From: Kaistella soli
GTDB taxonomy: Bacteria > Bacteroidota > Bacteroidia > Flavobacteriales > Weeksellaceae
Assembly: GCF_019038595.1 (NCBI RefSeq)
Contig: NZ_JAHOPF010000004.1
Span: 377,747 to 441,746, forward strand
DNA: 64,000 nucleotides
Reading direction: 5' to 3'
A program made the position numbers and the translations under genes. Under the pieces are notes generated by a model. That model searched no databases, was not told the DNA's origin, and was given only the letters and a program-made list of their open reading frames with translations. This document shows positions 42,982-51,192 of this stretch, piece after piece (positions within the stretch are counted from its first letter, which is position 1; every line of letters starts with the position of its first letter).

Positions 42982-43680
42982 ATGATTCATCATATCCCTT
43001 TAGAAAAAGTTCTGTTCCTCGATATTGAAACCGTTCCCCAATACGGGAATTGGGAAGATCTGGAAGAATCCGGACAGAAACTTTGGGAAAAGAAAACCAA
43101 AATGCAGCGGAAAGACGATTTTACTGCTGAAGAATTCTATACCGAAAGAGGCGGAATTATGGCGGAATTTGGGAAGATAATCTGTATTTCCGTCGGGATC
43201 CTGGAAAAAAACGAAAAACTGATGGTTAAAAGTTTTTTCGGAGATGACGAAAAGAAACTGCTGGAAGAATTCGGGCAGATTTTTAACAGACCAAAACTTC
43301 ACGATGTAATCTTATGTGCGCACAACGGTAAAGAATTCGACTTTCCGTGGATTGCAAGGCGTTTTCTGATCAACGGGATGCAGCCACCGAGACCTTTTCA
43401 GATGTTCGGAAAAAAGCCGTGGGAAATTCCGCATGTCGACACGATGGAATTATGGAAATTCGGTGATTATAAATCTTTTGTTTCCCTCGAGCTGCTCGCT
43501 CATGTATTCGGAATTCCAACACCGAAGGACGATATCGACGGTTCAATGGTAGCATCAATTTATCATATAGAAAAAGACTTATTTAGAATTGTTCAATATT
43601 GTGAAAAAGATGTCTTAACTTTGGCAAATGTTTTCCGGCGTATGCGTCAGGAAAATTTACTGGAAAAATTAGAAAATTAA
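42982..43680 (+). CDS. DEDDy 3'-5' exonuclease (PolB-like)
   Basis: 232 residues. Predicted PolB-type 3'-5' exonuclease of the ribonuclease H-like fold: DIETVP near residue 14 supplies the first acidic pair, AHNGKEFDFPWIARRF the third, and YCEKDVLTL the YxxxD motif of the DEDDy class. KDDIDGSMVASIYH precedes the last motif. A stand-alone DNA or RNA proofreading or repair nuclease; substrate unknown. Confidence 0.85.
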   Translation: MIHHIPLEKVLFLDIETVPQYGNWEDLEESGQKLWEKKTKMQRKDDFTAEEFYTERGGIMAEFGKIICISVGILEKNEKLMVKSFFGDDEKKLLEEFGQIFNRPKLHDVILCAHNGKEFDFPWIARRFLINGMQPPRPFQMFGKKPWEIPHVDTMELWKFGDYKSFVSLELLAHVFGIPTPKDDIDGSMVASIYHIEKDLFRIVQYCEKDVLTLANVFRRMRQENLLEKLEN

Positions 43681-43719
43681 TTAGCTGAAAAGCCCCAAAA
43701 GCTTACAGCCGCAAGCCAA

Positions 43720-44046
43720 ATGAAATATACCGACGACCAGATTGCCGAAATCGGCGAAAATATCATTACCAACTTAAAGACTGTTTACGATCCTGAAATC
43801 CCTGTTGACATCTACGAACTCGGACTTATCTATGATGTGCAGATTTCTGATGAAGGGGAAGTAAAAGTAATTATGACTTTAACCACCCCAAACTGTCCTG
43901 TAGCAGAAAGTTTGCCTGCAGAAGTGCGCGAGAAAGTTTCGGAAGTTGAAGGAGTTAAAAATGTCGATTTGGAACTTACTTTCGAACCCTCATGGAACAA
44001 GGACATGATGAGCGAAGAAGCACGCTTTGAATTGGGAATGTTTTAA
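43720..44046 (+). CDS. SufT-like Fe-S assembly protein (DUF59/MIP18)
   Basis: 108 residues. DUF59 core with YDPEIPVDIYELGLIYDV and the conserved Cys in TTPNCPVAESLPAEV, C-terminal EPSWNKDMMSEEARFELG. MIP18/SufT-like proteins help maturation of Fe-S proteins. It is often encoded with suf genes; here it stands with an exonuclease and OsmC genes. The short spacer upstream (43681-43719) resembles a degenerate AAGCTTACAGCC-type repeat. Confidence 0.88.
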   Translation: MKYTDDQIAEIGENIITNLKTVYDPEIPVDIYELGLIYDVQISDEGEVKVIMTLTTPNCPVAESLPAEVREKVSEVEGVKNVDLELTFEPSWNKDMMSEEARFELGMF

Positions 44047-44051
44047 AATAA

Positions 44052-44073
44052 AATGCCGGAAGTTCCCGGCATT
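44052..44073. terminator. Bidirectional terminator
   Basis: Stem AATGCCGG / CCGGCATT with a 6-base loop between convergent genes. The T-rich tail is better on the minus strand. Confidence 0.75.
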
Positions 44074-44088
44074 CATTATTATTTTAGG

Positions 44089-44493
44089 TTAGTGTCCGTA
44101 CTCGAAAAGTACCGTTCTCTGCACATTTGGATGAATGGATAGGGAAACCGGACAGTTCAGTGCAGTATCCTCAATAAATCTCTTCTGATCGTTCGTAAAT
44201 TCCCCAGGAATTCTCACGATACAAAATATAGTTCCAATTCTCTTCGGCTCCGGATGGGTTGATTTTTTCAGTTCACAGGTCGCACCGGTAATATCGATCC
44301 CTTTTTCCCTTCCCAGAACCGCTACCGTCATTAACATGGACTGCCCGTAGGAAATTCCAAAAATATCTGATGGGGAAAAATACTCCGAAGTTCCTCCGTC
44401 CCGCAAAGGTGCACATGTAGTAATTTCTGCGCCGGATTTTTCGTGTTGTGAAATAATTTTAAAATCTCCTGAATAAGTAATTGTTGAAGTCAT
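44089..44493 (-). CDS. OsmC-family protein lacking the first catalytic Cys
   Basis: 134 residues, same length and fold as the paralogue encoded just upstream. OsmC/Ohr proteins reduce organic hydroperoxides using two Cys. Here the second is kept (Cys114, ALNCPVSL) but the peroxidatic position is Ser52 (YGQSMLMTVAVLG) where the neighbour has Cys52. Other Cys (27, 73, 91) remain. It may have lost peroxidase activity or gained another role. A TGA-N6-TCA sequence lies about 60-70 bases upstream (44553-44564). Confidence 0.85.
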   Translation of the reverse strand: MTSTITYSGDFKIISQHEKSGAEITTCAPLRDGGTSEYFSPSDIFGISYGQSMLMTVAVLGREKGIDITGATCELKKSTHPEPKRIGTIFCIVRIPGEFTNDQKRFIEDTALNCPVSLSIHPNVQRTVLFEYGH

Positions 44494-44629
44494 AATTTGT
44501 GGTTTTTATTCTTATAAAGATACACAAAGTATTTTAGTATTTACCTCAACACTGACATAAATCATTGAAAACTAAAACAATGCGCCGAAAGAACTATGAT
44601 ATCAACGCTGAAAATTTCAGAAAAGAAAT

Positions 44630-45034
44630 TTAATTATCGTAATTGAAAGTGACTGTTTTTTTTACCTCAGAACTCAGCGTTAGTGCAACCGGACAGTTGA
44701 GAGCAGTTTCTTTGATAAACTCTTTGTCTGCATCTGAAAAGTTTCCTTTAAAATATAAATTACACACAATCTCTGCAATTTTCCTTGGTTTCGGATTCAT
44801 TATTTTCTGAAGGTCACAATAGGAATCATCGATATTGATCCCTCTGTCTTTTCCTAAAATTGCGATGGTGGTCAGCATACATTGTGCTAAAGAAGTTGCG
44901 CACAGATCGGTAGGGGAAAATACTTCACCCTTTCCGTGATTGTCGGTAGGTGCATCGGTGTAAACAAGGGTTCCGGACTGCAGATGTTCAGATTCGCAGC
45001 GGAGATCGCCGAGGTATTTTATTTTTGAAGTCAT
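44630..45034 (-). CDS. OsmC-family peroxiredoxin-like protein
   Basis: 134 residues. Both catalytic Cys are present: Cys52 in LAQCMLTTIAILG and Cys114 in ALNCPVALTL. FSPTDLCATSLAQ is the family signature. It likely reduces organic hydroperoxides in the cytosol. It lies 11 bases downstream of the HMG-CoA lyase gene and 136 bases upstream of its paralogue; the pair arose by tandem duplication. Confidence 0.9.
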   Translation of the reverse strand: MTSKIKYLGDLRCESEHLQSGTLVYTDAPTDNHGKGEVFSPTDLCATSLAQCMLTTIAILGKDRGINIDDSYCDLQKIMNPKPRKIAEIVCNLYFKGNFSDADKEFIKETALNCPVALTLSSEVKKTVTFNYDN

Positions 45035-45045
45035 GATGAATAGAT

Positions 45046-45894
45046 TTAAAAATGAAAAATGTCTTTTGCGCGGTTGTACGCACTTTCGAAATTAAGCAAA
45101 TTAAGGGAATGTTCAATTTTCTCCAGCGCCATAAAATTTATAACCTGTTCTGTCGGCATATTGCCCACCAAATCATCTTTTGCCATCGGGCAGCCGCCAA
45201 TTCCTTTAATCGCAGAATCAAATCTCCTGCAGCCTTTGTCATAAGCTGCTTTAAGTTTTTTGTAAGAATCTTCGTAACGGTTATGAAAATGTGCCCCGAA
45301 ATCTATATCAGGATATTTGGACGGAATTTTTTCAAAGAGAAGTTCGATCTGCTCTAAATTTCCAGTTCCGGTGGTGTCGGAAAGCAACACATTCTTGATG
45401 CCGATTTCATTAAAACGGTTTGCCCAGAAATCCACATCTTCCCATTTCCACATTTCACCGTAAGGATTTCCGAAAGCCATTGAAAAATAGACATTCAGGG
45501 TTCTTCCGTCCGTCTTTAAAAGCTCATGGATTTTCAGAATATCATTAAATGCTTCTTCTTGGTTTTTATTGGTATTCCGGTACTGAAAAGTTTCAGAAAT
45601 TGAAAAAGGAAAACCCAGGATATCTACCTGCTGATGTTCCAAAGCCTTTTCTGCGCCGCGGTAATTTGCAACAATAACAGAAAGTTTGGTATTGGATATT
45701 GATTTGTCGATTTCATCCAGAACCGTCCCCGAATCTGCCATTTGAGGAATGGATTTCGGAGAAACGAAACTTCCGCAATCCAACACATCAAAACCTACGT
45801 CCATCAACGCATTGATGTAATCAATTTTCTTTGCTGTAGGGATAAATTCACCCCAACCCTGCATTGCATCGCGCGGACATTCGGTTAAAAACAT
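45046..45894 (-). CDS. Hydroxymethylglutaryl-CoA lyase
   Basis: 282 residues, HMGL-like TIM barrel. N-terminal ECPRDAMQGWGEFIPTAKKIDYI supplies metal and substrate residues; DCGSFVSPKSIPQMADS, LLSDTTGTG, FGAHFHNRYEDSYKKL and RRFDSAIKGIGGCPMAKDDLVGNMPTE contain the metal His pair and the catalytic Cys (GIGGCP). Cleaves HMG-CoA to acetoacetate and acetyl-CoA in leucine breakdown. The OsmC gene follows within 11 bases. Confidence 0.92.
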   Translation of the reverse strand: MFLTECPRDAMQGWGEFIPTAKKIDYINALMDVGFDVLDCGSFVSPKSIPQMADSGTVLDEIDKSISNTKLSVIVANYRGAEKALEHQQVDILGFPFSISETFQYRNTNKNQEEAFNDILKIHELLKTDGRTLNVYFSMAFGNPYGEMWKWEDVDFWANRFNEIGIKNVLLSDTTGTGNLEQIELLFEKIPSKYPDIDFGAHFHNRYEDSYKKLKAAYDKGCRRFDSAIKGIGGCPMAKDDLVGNMPTEQVINFMALEKIEHSLNLLNFESAYNRAKDIFHF

Positions 45895-45913
45895 TGTTTC
45901 TTTTAGGTTTTTT

Positions 45914-45921
45914 CAAAGATA
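45914..45921 (-). promoter_or_regulatory. -7 promoter element of the HMG-CoA lyase gene
   Basis: Minus-strand TATCTTTG fits TAnnTTTG; leader about 13 nt. Confidence 0.5.
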
Positions 45922-46034
45922 ATAATTTTTTCGATTGCTGAATCTGCGCGATAAAATAAAGAATCAGGGAATTCCGGATATCCAAAATTTTAAAAAACAC
46001 CTTTCCGTCAACATTCTGCCTGCGACAAAATCAT

Positions 46035-46042
46035 TATCTTTG
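46035..46042 (+). promoter_or_regulatory. -7 promoter element of pepT
   Basis: TATCTTTG fits TAnnTTTG, 21 bases before the ATG at 46064. It argues against the longer reading frame from 45935. Confidence 0.5.
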
Positions 46043-46063
46043 TTTAAATCAAATTCATCAGAA

Positions 46064-47323
46064 ATGACTACCATAGAATTCAACCTGGAGTGGAAACTGA
46101 AACTTCAGAACCGCTTTATCAATTACGCAAAAATCTATTCAACCAGCGACCCTGAAAGCGAAACTACGCCTTCTACAGAAAGGCAGTGGGATATCGCAAA
46201 ATATATCTTCGAAGAACTTAAAACACTTGGACTAAGTGATGTTTCACTGGACGAGAACGGGTATATCTATGCGTACGTTCCATCCAATCTTGAAAATGAT
46301 GATGAGCCTGTAATTGGATTTATCTCGCATTACGATACTTCTCCAGATTTTAACGGAGAAAATGTGAAACCTCAGATCTGGGACGATTATGACGGGAAAG
46401 ATTTGCTTCTGAATAAAGAAACAGGTTTTATTCTTTCTCCTTCCAAATTCGAAAGCCTGAATGACTATGTAGGAAAAACATTAATTACAACTGACGGAAC
46501 AACGCTGCTTGGCGCAGACGACAAAGCCGGACTTGCGGAAATAGTGACTGCTGCCGAATATCTGCTGGCACACCCGGAAATAAAACATGGTAAAATCGCG
46601 ATCGGATTTACTCCGGACGAAGAGATCGGAAGAGGCGCGCATAAATTTGATGTGCAAAAATTCGGGGCGGAATGGGCTTACACAATGGACGGCGGCGAAG
46701 TAGGCGAACTGGAATACGAAAATTTCAACGCAGCAGGTGCAGTGGTTAAAATTCACGGCTTAAGTGTTCACCCCGGTTATGCTTTCGGCAAGATGATTAA
46801 TGCCTCGCTTTTGGCGACAGAATTCATCAAAATGCTTCCGGAAAACGAAACTCCTTCCACAACAAAAGGATTTGACGGCTTCTATCATTTAACGGATCTG
46901 AAATCTGATGTATCAGAAGCAAAAATTCAATATATCATTCGCGATCATGATGATACGAAATTCGAAGAGAGAAAAAAATTAATTACCGGTAAAGTGGAAG
47001 AATTCAATCAAATATTTGGTGAAGGAACTGCAGAAATTGAAATTAAAGAGCAGTACCGCAACATGAAGCAGCAATTTGAAGGAAAAATGCATATTATAGA
47101 CATTGCAGAACAGGCAATGAAAGACGCTAACATTGAGCCTAAAATCAAGGCTATTCGGGGCGGTACAGACGGCGCACAGCTTTCTTATATGGGATTGCCC
47201 TGTCCGAACATTTTCGCGGGCGGGATCAACTTCCACGGTCCTTATGAATATGTCGCATTAGAGTCGATGGAAAAAGCAGTAAAAGTAATTATCAACATTG
47301 CGAAAGCAGTAAAGAAGAATTAA
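46064..47323 (+). CDS. pepT: Peptidase T (tripeptide aminopeptidase)
   Basis: 419 residues from the ATG at 46064; the frame stays open upstream to 45935 but that part crosses the promoter and looks non-coding. M20-family dizinc enzyme: GFISHYDTSPDF, TTLLGADDKAGLAEIV, FTPDEEIGRGAHKF, MDGGEVGELEYENFNAA, and the C-terminal ligand in NFHGPYEYVALESMEKAV. Removes the N-terminal residue of tripeptides in the cytosol. It ends in a strong terminator. Confidence 0.95.
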   Translation: MTTIEFNLEWKLKLQNRFINYAKIYSTSDPESETTPSTERQWDIAKYIFEELKTLGLSDVSLDENGYIYAYVPSNLENDDEPVIGFISHYDTSPDFNGENVKPQIWDDYDGKDLLLNKETGFILSPSKFESLNDYVGKTLITTDGTTLLGADDKAGLAEIVTAAEYLLAHPEIKHGKIAIGFTPDEEIGRGAHKFDVQKFGAEWAYTMDGGEVGELEYENFNAAGAVVKIHGLSVHPGYAFGKMINASLLATEFIKMLPENETPSTTKGFDGFYHLTDLKSDVSEAKIQYIIRDHDDTKFEERKKLITGKVEEFNQIFGEGTAEIEIKEQYRNMKQQFEGKMHIIDIAEQAMKDANIEPKIKAIRGGTDGAQLSYMGLPCPNIFAGGINFHGPYEYVALESMEKAVKVIINIAKAVKKN

Positions 47324-47340
47324 ATAAGCAACACGTTAAC

Positions 47341-47371
47341 AAAACCCCATCAACGAATTGATGGGGTTTTT
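47341..47371 (+). terminator. Intrinsic terminator of pepT
   Basis: Perfect 13-base stem AAAACCCCATCAA / TTGATGGGGTTTT, 4-base loop, T tail. Confidence 0.92.
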
Positions 47372-47478
47372 ATATGCAATAAATTCAATTAAAAGATTTA
47401 AAAGGAACACTGATGAAGGAATCAGGAAAAAATCTCTTGAAATCCCCGAAAACATCCTCCGCCGGTAGAATATGGAAC

Positions 47479-47510
47479 AAAAAAAAAGACTTACATTTCT
47501 GTAAGTCTTT
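47479..47510 (-). terminator. Intrinsic terminator of tRNA-Asn
   Basis: Minus strand: 10-base stem AAAGACTTAC / GTAAGTCTTT with a 6-base loop, then a run of nine T residues. It begins two bases after the tRNA 3' end. Confidence 0.9.
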
Positions 47511-47511
47511 G

Positions 47512-47585
47512 CTCCTCTTGCTGGGCTCGAACCAGCGACCCTCTGATTAACAGTCAGATGCTCTAACCAACTGAGCTAAAGAGGA
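47512..47585 (-). tRNA. tRNA-Asn (GTT)
   Basis: 74-base cloverleaf. Acceptor TCCTCTT pairs with AAGAGGA, discriminator G; D arm GCTCAGTTGGTTAGAGC; anticodon stem TCTGA / TCAGA with loop CTGTTAA, so the anticodon is GTT; T arm GCTGGTTCGAGCCCAGC. CCA is not encoded. The 349-base gap between pepT and rseP holds only this gene, its promoter and terminator, and the pepT terminator; I see nothing else in it. Confidence 0.97.
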
Positions 47586-47611
47586 GTGTTTCTCTTTGCG
47601 TTAAGCGTGTG

Positions 47612-47641
47612 CAAATATAAAAACTTTTTTAATTCCTCCAA
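47612..47641 (-). promoter_or_regulatory. Promoter of tRNA-Asn
   Basis: Minus strand TTG (47641-47639), 19 bases, TATATTTG (47619-47612): an exact match to the Bacteroidota vegetative promoter at consensus spacing. Start site near 47605. Confidence 0.8.
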
Positions 47642-47673
47642 AATATTTTAGCGAAATTTTTCATGATTTTTTC

Positions 47674-49011
47674 TTAAAATCTGCCCGTAATCCACTTAAC
47701 TATGTCGTTTCCAAAGATTAACACCATTAATCCAAGTAAGAAAATCACACCAATCATTTGTGCATTTTCTAAAACTTTTTGCGGAACAGGCTTTCCGGTG
47801 ATCATTTCCCATAATGTAAAGACAACATGACCGCCATCAAGTCCCGGAATTGGGATCAGATTCAGGAAAGCAAGCCATACTGAAAACATCGCAGTAAAGC
47901 TCCAGAAAAACTCCCAGTTGATGGTTTCCGGCATTTGCTTAATAATACCGATAGGCCCTGAAACTTTTTTATAACCCTGAGTGGTACTGTTGAAAACAAT
48001 TTTGAACTGTTTGATCTGCATCGTCAATACATCAACGGTTCTTTCCAGCCCTCGTGGAATTGCTCCTAAGAAAGTGTATTCTTTTGTTACTTTAGATTTA
48101 TCAAATTCCGTCTGAGCTACTTTTAAATCTGTAGCGAAGCCGAGTTTCCCCTGCGCATCCACTTTTGTGGTGATTTCCTGAGGAGCGTTGTTTCTTTCAA
48201 CAGCAACCACGACATTCTGATTTTTATATTTAGCAAGTTCTGCTCCCAACTCATCAAAAAAGGCGATCGGCTTGCCGTTGATCCCAACAATTTTATCCCC
48301 TTTCAGTAATCCGGCAGTTTTTGCTGTTCCGTTCGCAAAAAGGCTGTCGATCACTACAGGATATCGTGGCGTGAAGTAGGCTTTGGCTTCGTTTTCAGAC
48401 AAAACAGCTGCAACACCATGTTCGTTGATCGGGAAAGTAACTTCTTTACCGTCTCTTAAAACAGTCGCATTATGCGCAAAAAGCATATTGATGGTGGATG
48501 TTTCCATTCTTTCGGCAGGTTTTCCGTCGATTTTCAGAATCTTATCACCGGTTTGTAAACCCATTTTCTTCCCTGCTTCGGAAACGGAGATTCCATTTTC
48601 AAATTTGGCATTATCATGAAAAGTTTCGCCTTTGAAATAACTTAGTGATGAATAGATAAACCATGCTAAAAAGAAATTCACGGTAACACCGCCTAACATA
48701 ATAATTAAACGCTGCCAAGCCGGTTTGCTTCTGAATTCCCAAGGTTCAGCTGGTTTTTTCAGCTGTTCCGTATCCATACTTTCATCTACCATTCCGGCAA
48801 TTTTTACATAACCTCCGAATGGCAGCCACCCGATTCCGTACTCTGTTCCGCCAATTTTTTTCTTCGCTATAGAAAACCACGGATCGAAGAACAAATAGAA
48901 TTTTTCAACTTTTGTTTTAAAATATTTTGCCGGGATGAAATGCCCTAATTCATGAAGAATTACCAGAATTGAAATACTGAGTATGAATTGAAATAATTGT
49001 ATTAGTGTCAT
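47674..49011 (-). CDS. rseP: RIP metalloprotease RseP
   Basis: 445 residues. Site-2 protease with HELGH (His20, Glu21, His24) in the first helix and the second active-site motif LNLIPIPGLDGGHVVF near the C terminus. Two PDZ domains lie between (about 140-200 and 220-290; the second includes LLKGDKIVGINGKPI). Four membrane helices. It cleaves anti-sigma factors and leftover signal peptides within the inner membrane. Length matches RseP. Confidence 0.95.
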   Translation of the reverse strand: MTLIQLFQFILSISILVILHELGHFIPAKYFKTKVEKFYLFFDPWFSIAKKKIGGTEYGIGWLPFGGYVKIAGMVDESMDTEQLKKPAEPWEFRSKPAWQRLIIMLGGVTVNFFLAWFIYSSLSYFKGETFHDNAKFENGISVSEAGKKMGLQTGDKILKIDGKPAERMETSTINMLFAHNATVLRDGKEVTFPINEHGVAAVLSENEAKAYFTPRYPVVIDSLFANGTAKTAGLLKGDKIVGINGKPIAFFDELGAELAKYKNQNVVVAVERNNAPQEITTKVDAQGKLGFATDLKVAQTEFDKSKVTKEYTFLGAIPRGLERTVDVLTMQIKQFKIVFNSTTQGYKKVSGPIGIIKQMPETINWEFFWSFTAMFSVWLAFLNLIPIPGLDGGHVVFTLWEMITGKPVPQKVLENAQMIGVIFLLGLMVLIFGNDIVKWITGRF

Positions 49012-49055
49012 TTATATTTATTAAAATTTTAAAGAATTGCGAAGATACGAATTAT

Positions 49056-49063
49056 CAAAAGTA
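49056..49063 (-). promoter_or_regulatory. -7 promoter element of rseP
   Basis: Minus-strand TACTTTTG fits TAnnTTTG; leader about 38 nt. Confidence 0.4.
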
Positions 49064-49071
49064 TGCCAAAT

Positions 49072-49099
49072 AAAAAAGGTTCTCAAAAACTGAGAACCT
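49072..49099 (-). terminator. Intrinsic terminator of the outer-membrane protein gene
   Basis: Minus strand: stem AGGTTCTCA / TGAGAACCT, 5-base loop, then a T run (complement of 49072-49077). Confidence 0.88.
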
Positions 49100-49122
49100 C
49101 ATATCTGTTGAAAATGAATTTT

Positions 49123-49566
49123 TTAGAAATTGAACGATACCCCTAAGCTACCATTATTACCAAACTCACCGTAGATACCTACATTATTGTTGAAGAAATA
49201 TCTAACTCCTAAGTGAGCGCCGAAATAAGTACCGCTTTTACCAAGAAGACCTAAATCTACACCTGGATAAATATCCCATTTTTCAGGAAGACTTAACGGC
49301 TCCTGTAAATGGAAATTCACACGTCCGAATACACCAAAATCGTCATCAGCATATTTATTATTGTTGTGATCGAAGAAGAAATTAGCTCCTGCTCCTAATG
49401 ATACAATACTGCCTAAACCATAATCGTAGGTCGCCGTAATACCGGTTCCATAGCCCCATCCGTTAAAACCTATCTGAAGCTTCTGATCTCCTTTCCCGTT
49501 CCAAGCCTGTGCAAATGTCATTTGTCCTAAAAACAACGCTGAGCATACTAATAATAACTTTTTCAT
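49123..49566 (-). CDS. Small outer-membrane beta-barrel protein
   Basis: 147 residues. Signal peptide cleaved after MTFAQ (about residue 20). The mature part alternates strand-like segments (KLQIGFNGWGYGTGITATYDYGLGSIVSLGAGANFFF) and ends GVSFNF, an aromatic C terminus typical of barrels. Small porin-like flavobacterial family (possibly DUF6646). Between promoter and terminator it forms a single-gene unit. Confidence 0.75.
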   Translation of the reverse strand: MKKLLLVCSALFLGQMTFAQAWNGKGDQKLQIGFNGWGYGTGITATYDYGLGSIVSLGAGANFFFDHNNNKYADDDFGVFGRVNFHLQEPLSLPEKWDIYPGVDLGLLGKSGTYFGAHLGVRYFFNNNVGIYGEFGNNGSLGVSFNF

Positions 49567-49607
49567 AATGTTTTAATTTATAGTTTTAATGTATAGGAGG
49601 GAGTTAT

Positions 49608-49615
49608 CAAATATA
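49608..49615 (-). promoter_or_regulatory. -7 promoter element of the outer-membrane protein gene
   Basis: Minus-strand TATATTTG fits TAnnTTTG; leader about 35 nt. Confidence 0.5.
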
Positions 49616-49689
49616 AGACCAAAAAACTCTGATCTTAAATCAGGAGTTGATTTTTTTGTATATTTAGTCACATTTTACAATAATTTATA

Positions 49690-50448
49690 ATGGAGAATTT
49701 AAAAATTTCAGGTTTAAATTTTGATATTATCTGGAAAGATAAAGAGCGTAATTTCAATGAGATCAGCGGCTTATTAGCGAAGGTTTCTACTGATTTATTT
49801 GTACTTCCGGAAATGTTTTCCACAGGGTTTTACATGAAAGCAGCAGAAGTGGCTGACCGCAATGAGGAAACCCTCCACTGGATGACAAATTTTGCAGCAA
49901 AAACAAATACCGCGATCTGCGGAAGCGCTTCTGTGTTTGAAAATGACAGGTTTTACAACAGGTTTTACTTTGTACAGCCAAACGGAAAACATTTTCAGTA
50001 TGACAAAAGACATTTATTCTCATTTTCGGGCGAGGACAAAACCTATTCGCCAGGAAAGGACAGAGTAATTGTGGAATACAAAGGATGGAGAATTTTACTT
50101 CAGGTTTGCTATGATCTTCGGTTTCCGGTATTTGCGAGAAATAACAATGATTATGACGCTATTATATATGTAGCCAACTGGCCGGAAGTGAGAATTGACG
50201 CGTGGAAAACGCTACTTACAGCCAGAGCTTTAGAAAATCAGTGTTATGTTTTTGGCTTAAACCGTATCGGAACCGATGGAAACAATCTGCATTATCCGGA
50301 AAGCTCGTACTGTTATTTTGCAGACGGAAGTATCGTGTCTACAACCGAAAACAATATCGTTTCGGCCGAATTTAACAGAGAAAAATTAAAAAATTTCAGA
50401 GAAAAATTTCAGTTTCTAAACGACAGGGATTCTTTTGAAATTCTTTAG
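49690..50448 (+). CDS. Nitrilase-family amidase (omega-amidase-like)
   Basis: 252 residues. Catalytic triad Glu41 (LPEMFSTGF), Lys106 (YDKRHLFSF) and Cys140 (QVCYDLRFPVF). Length and motifs match the YafV/Nit2 group that hydrolyses alpha-ketoglutaramate and related amides from methionine salvage. Cytosolic. Convergent with the thioredoxin gene with a 2-base gap. Confidence 0.9.
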   Translation: MENLKISGLNFDIIWKDKERNFNEISGLLAKVSTDLFVLPEMFSTGFYMKAAEVADRNEETLHWMTNFAAKTNTAICGSASVFENDRFYNRFYFVQPNGKHFQYDKRHLFSFSGEDKTYSPGKDRVIVEYKGWRILLQVCYDLRFPVFARNNNDYDAIIYVANWPEVRIDAWKTLLTARALENQCYVFGLNRIGTDGNNLHYPESSYCYFADGSIVSTTENNIVSAEFNREKLKNFREKFQFLNDRDSFEIL

Positions 50449-50450
50449 GA

Positions 50451-50756
50451 TTATTTATTTGCAAAATCATTCAGAAGAGAAGTAAGTGTATTCACATCAT
50501 GAACTCCGCTTTCTTTCCAAAGAAGATTTCCATCTTTGAACACCGCCAACGTGGGAACACCACGAACGCCATATTCTGCTGCGATCGCGGGAAACTGATC
50601 GACATCTATTTTTACAATTCTTGCAAGGTCGCCAATATTTTCTTTCACCGTCGTCAAAACTGATGACTGCACTTTGCACGGTCCGCACCACGTTGCAAAG
50701 AAATCCACCAACACCGGGCGTTCTGAATTGATAAGCTCCTGAAATTTCTGTGACAT
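50451..50756 (-). CDS. Thioredoxin-family protein
   Basis: 101 residues with the canonical active site WCGPC (Cys24, Cys27) in LVDFFATWCGPCKVQSSVL and cis-Pro in RGVPTLAVFKDG. No signal peptide, so cytosolic. Last gene of a minus-strand run with a rhodanese and a persulfide dioxygenase-rhodanese, so it may reduce their persulfidated cysteines. General disulfide reduction cannot be excluded. Confidence 0.92.
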   Translation of the reverse strand: MSQKFQELINSERPVLVDFFATWCGPCKVQSSVLTTVKENIGDLARIVKIDVDQFPAIAAEYGVRGVPTLAVFKDGNLLWKESGVHDVNTLTSLLNDFANK

Positions 50757-50814
50757 ATCTTTTTAATATTAATTTAGGGGAAACATATCCCTGAAACTTT
50801 AATTAAGAACCGCT

Positions 50815-51126
50815 TTACTGGTTCAGTTTTTTCTGAAGACTCAGCCAGCCTCCTCCGTTATAAGCTTCGAAACCGTTCTGTTCAAGCAGAACTTTGGCCG
50901 AGGAACTTCTCATACCGCTTGCACAACAGGTGATAACCGGTTTTTTCAAATCCATTTTTTTCATTTCTGCAACCAGTTCCTGCAAAGGAATATTTTTAGA
51001 ATTCCTGATGCTTCCGCTGCTGAATTCTGCAGGTGTTCTTACATCAACAATCTGCGCGCCGTTTTTTACAAGTTCTTTAAAATTAACGGTCTTTCCACTG
51101 AACAGTTTTTTAATACGGTCAAACAT
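50815..51126 (-). CDS. Single-domain rhodanese
   Basis: 103 residues from the ATG at 51126 (an in-frame upstream ATG at 51177 overlaps the spacer). A single rhodanese domain: QIVDVRTPAEFSSGSIRNSKNIPLQ, active-site loop CCASGMRS with the catalytic Cys, and the closing GGWLSLQKKL. Transfers sulfane sulfur. It follows the MBL-rhodanese gene on the same strand, as in sulfide-detoxification operons. Confidence 0.9.
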   Translation of the reverse strand: MFDRIKKLFSGKTVNFKELVKNGAQIVDVRTPAEFSSGSIRNSKNIPLQELVAEMKKMDLKKPVITCCASGMRSSSAKVLLEQNGFEAYNGGGWLSLQKKLNQ

Positions 51127-51192
51127 CAATCTTTTTTTTAAGTTTTGTACAAAATGAACGTCCGCGTTCAAAAACAAACAGACAGTTCTAAT

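Noticed and set aside
44553-44564. TGACATAAATCA upstream of the OsmC paralogue as a further Crp/Fnr box
   Set aside because: The core matches, but one or two such intergenic matches are expected by chance and the arms do not extend; mentioned only in the gene entry.
45935-46063. N-terminal extension of pepT
   Set aside because: It crosses a -7 promoter element, lies in the divergent promoter region and adds residues not expected for PepT.
47413-47550. 45-codon plus-strand reading frame starting ATG at 47413
   Set aside because: It runs through the tRNA-Asn terminator and antisense to the tRNA itself; no promoter is seen before it.
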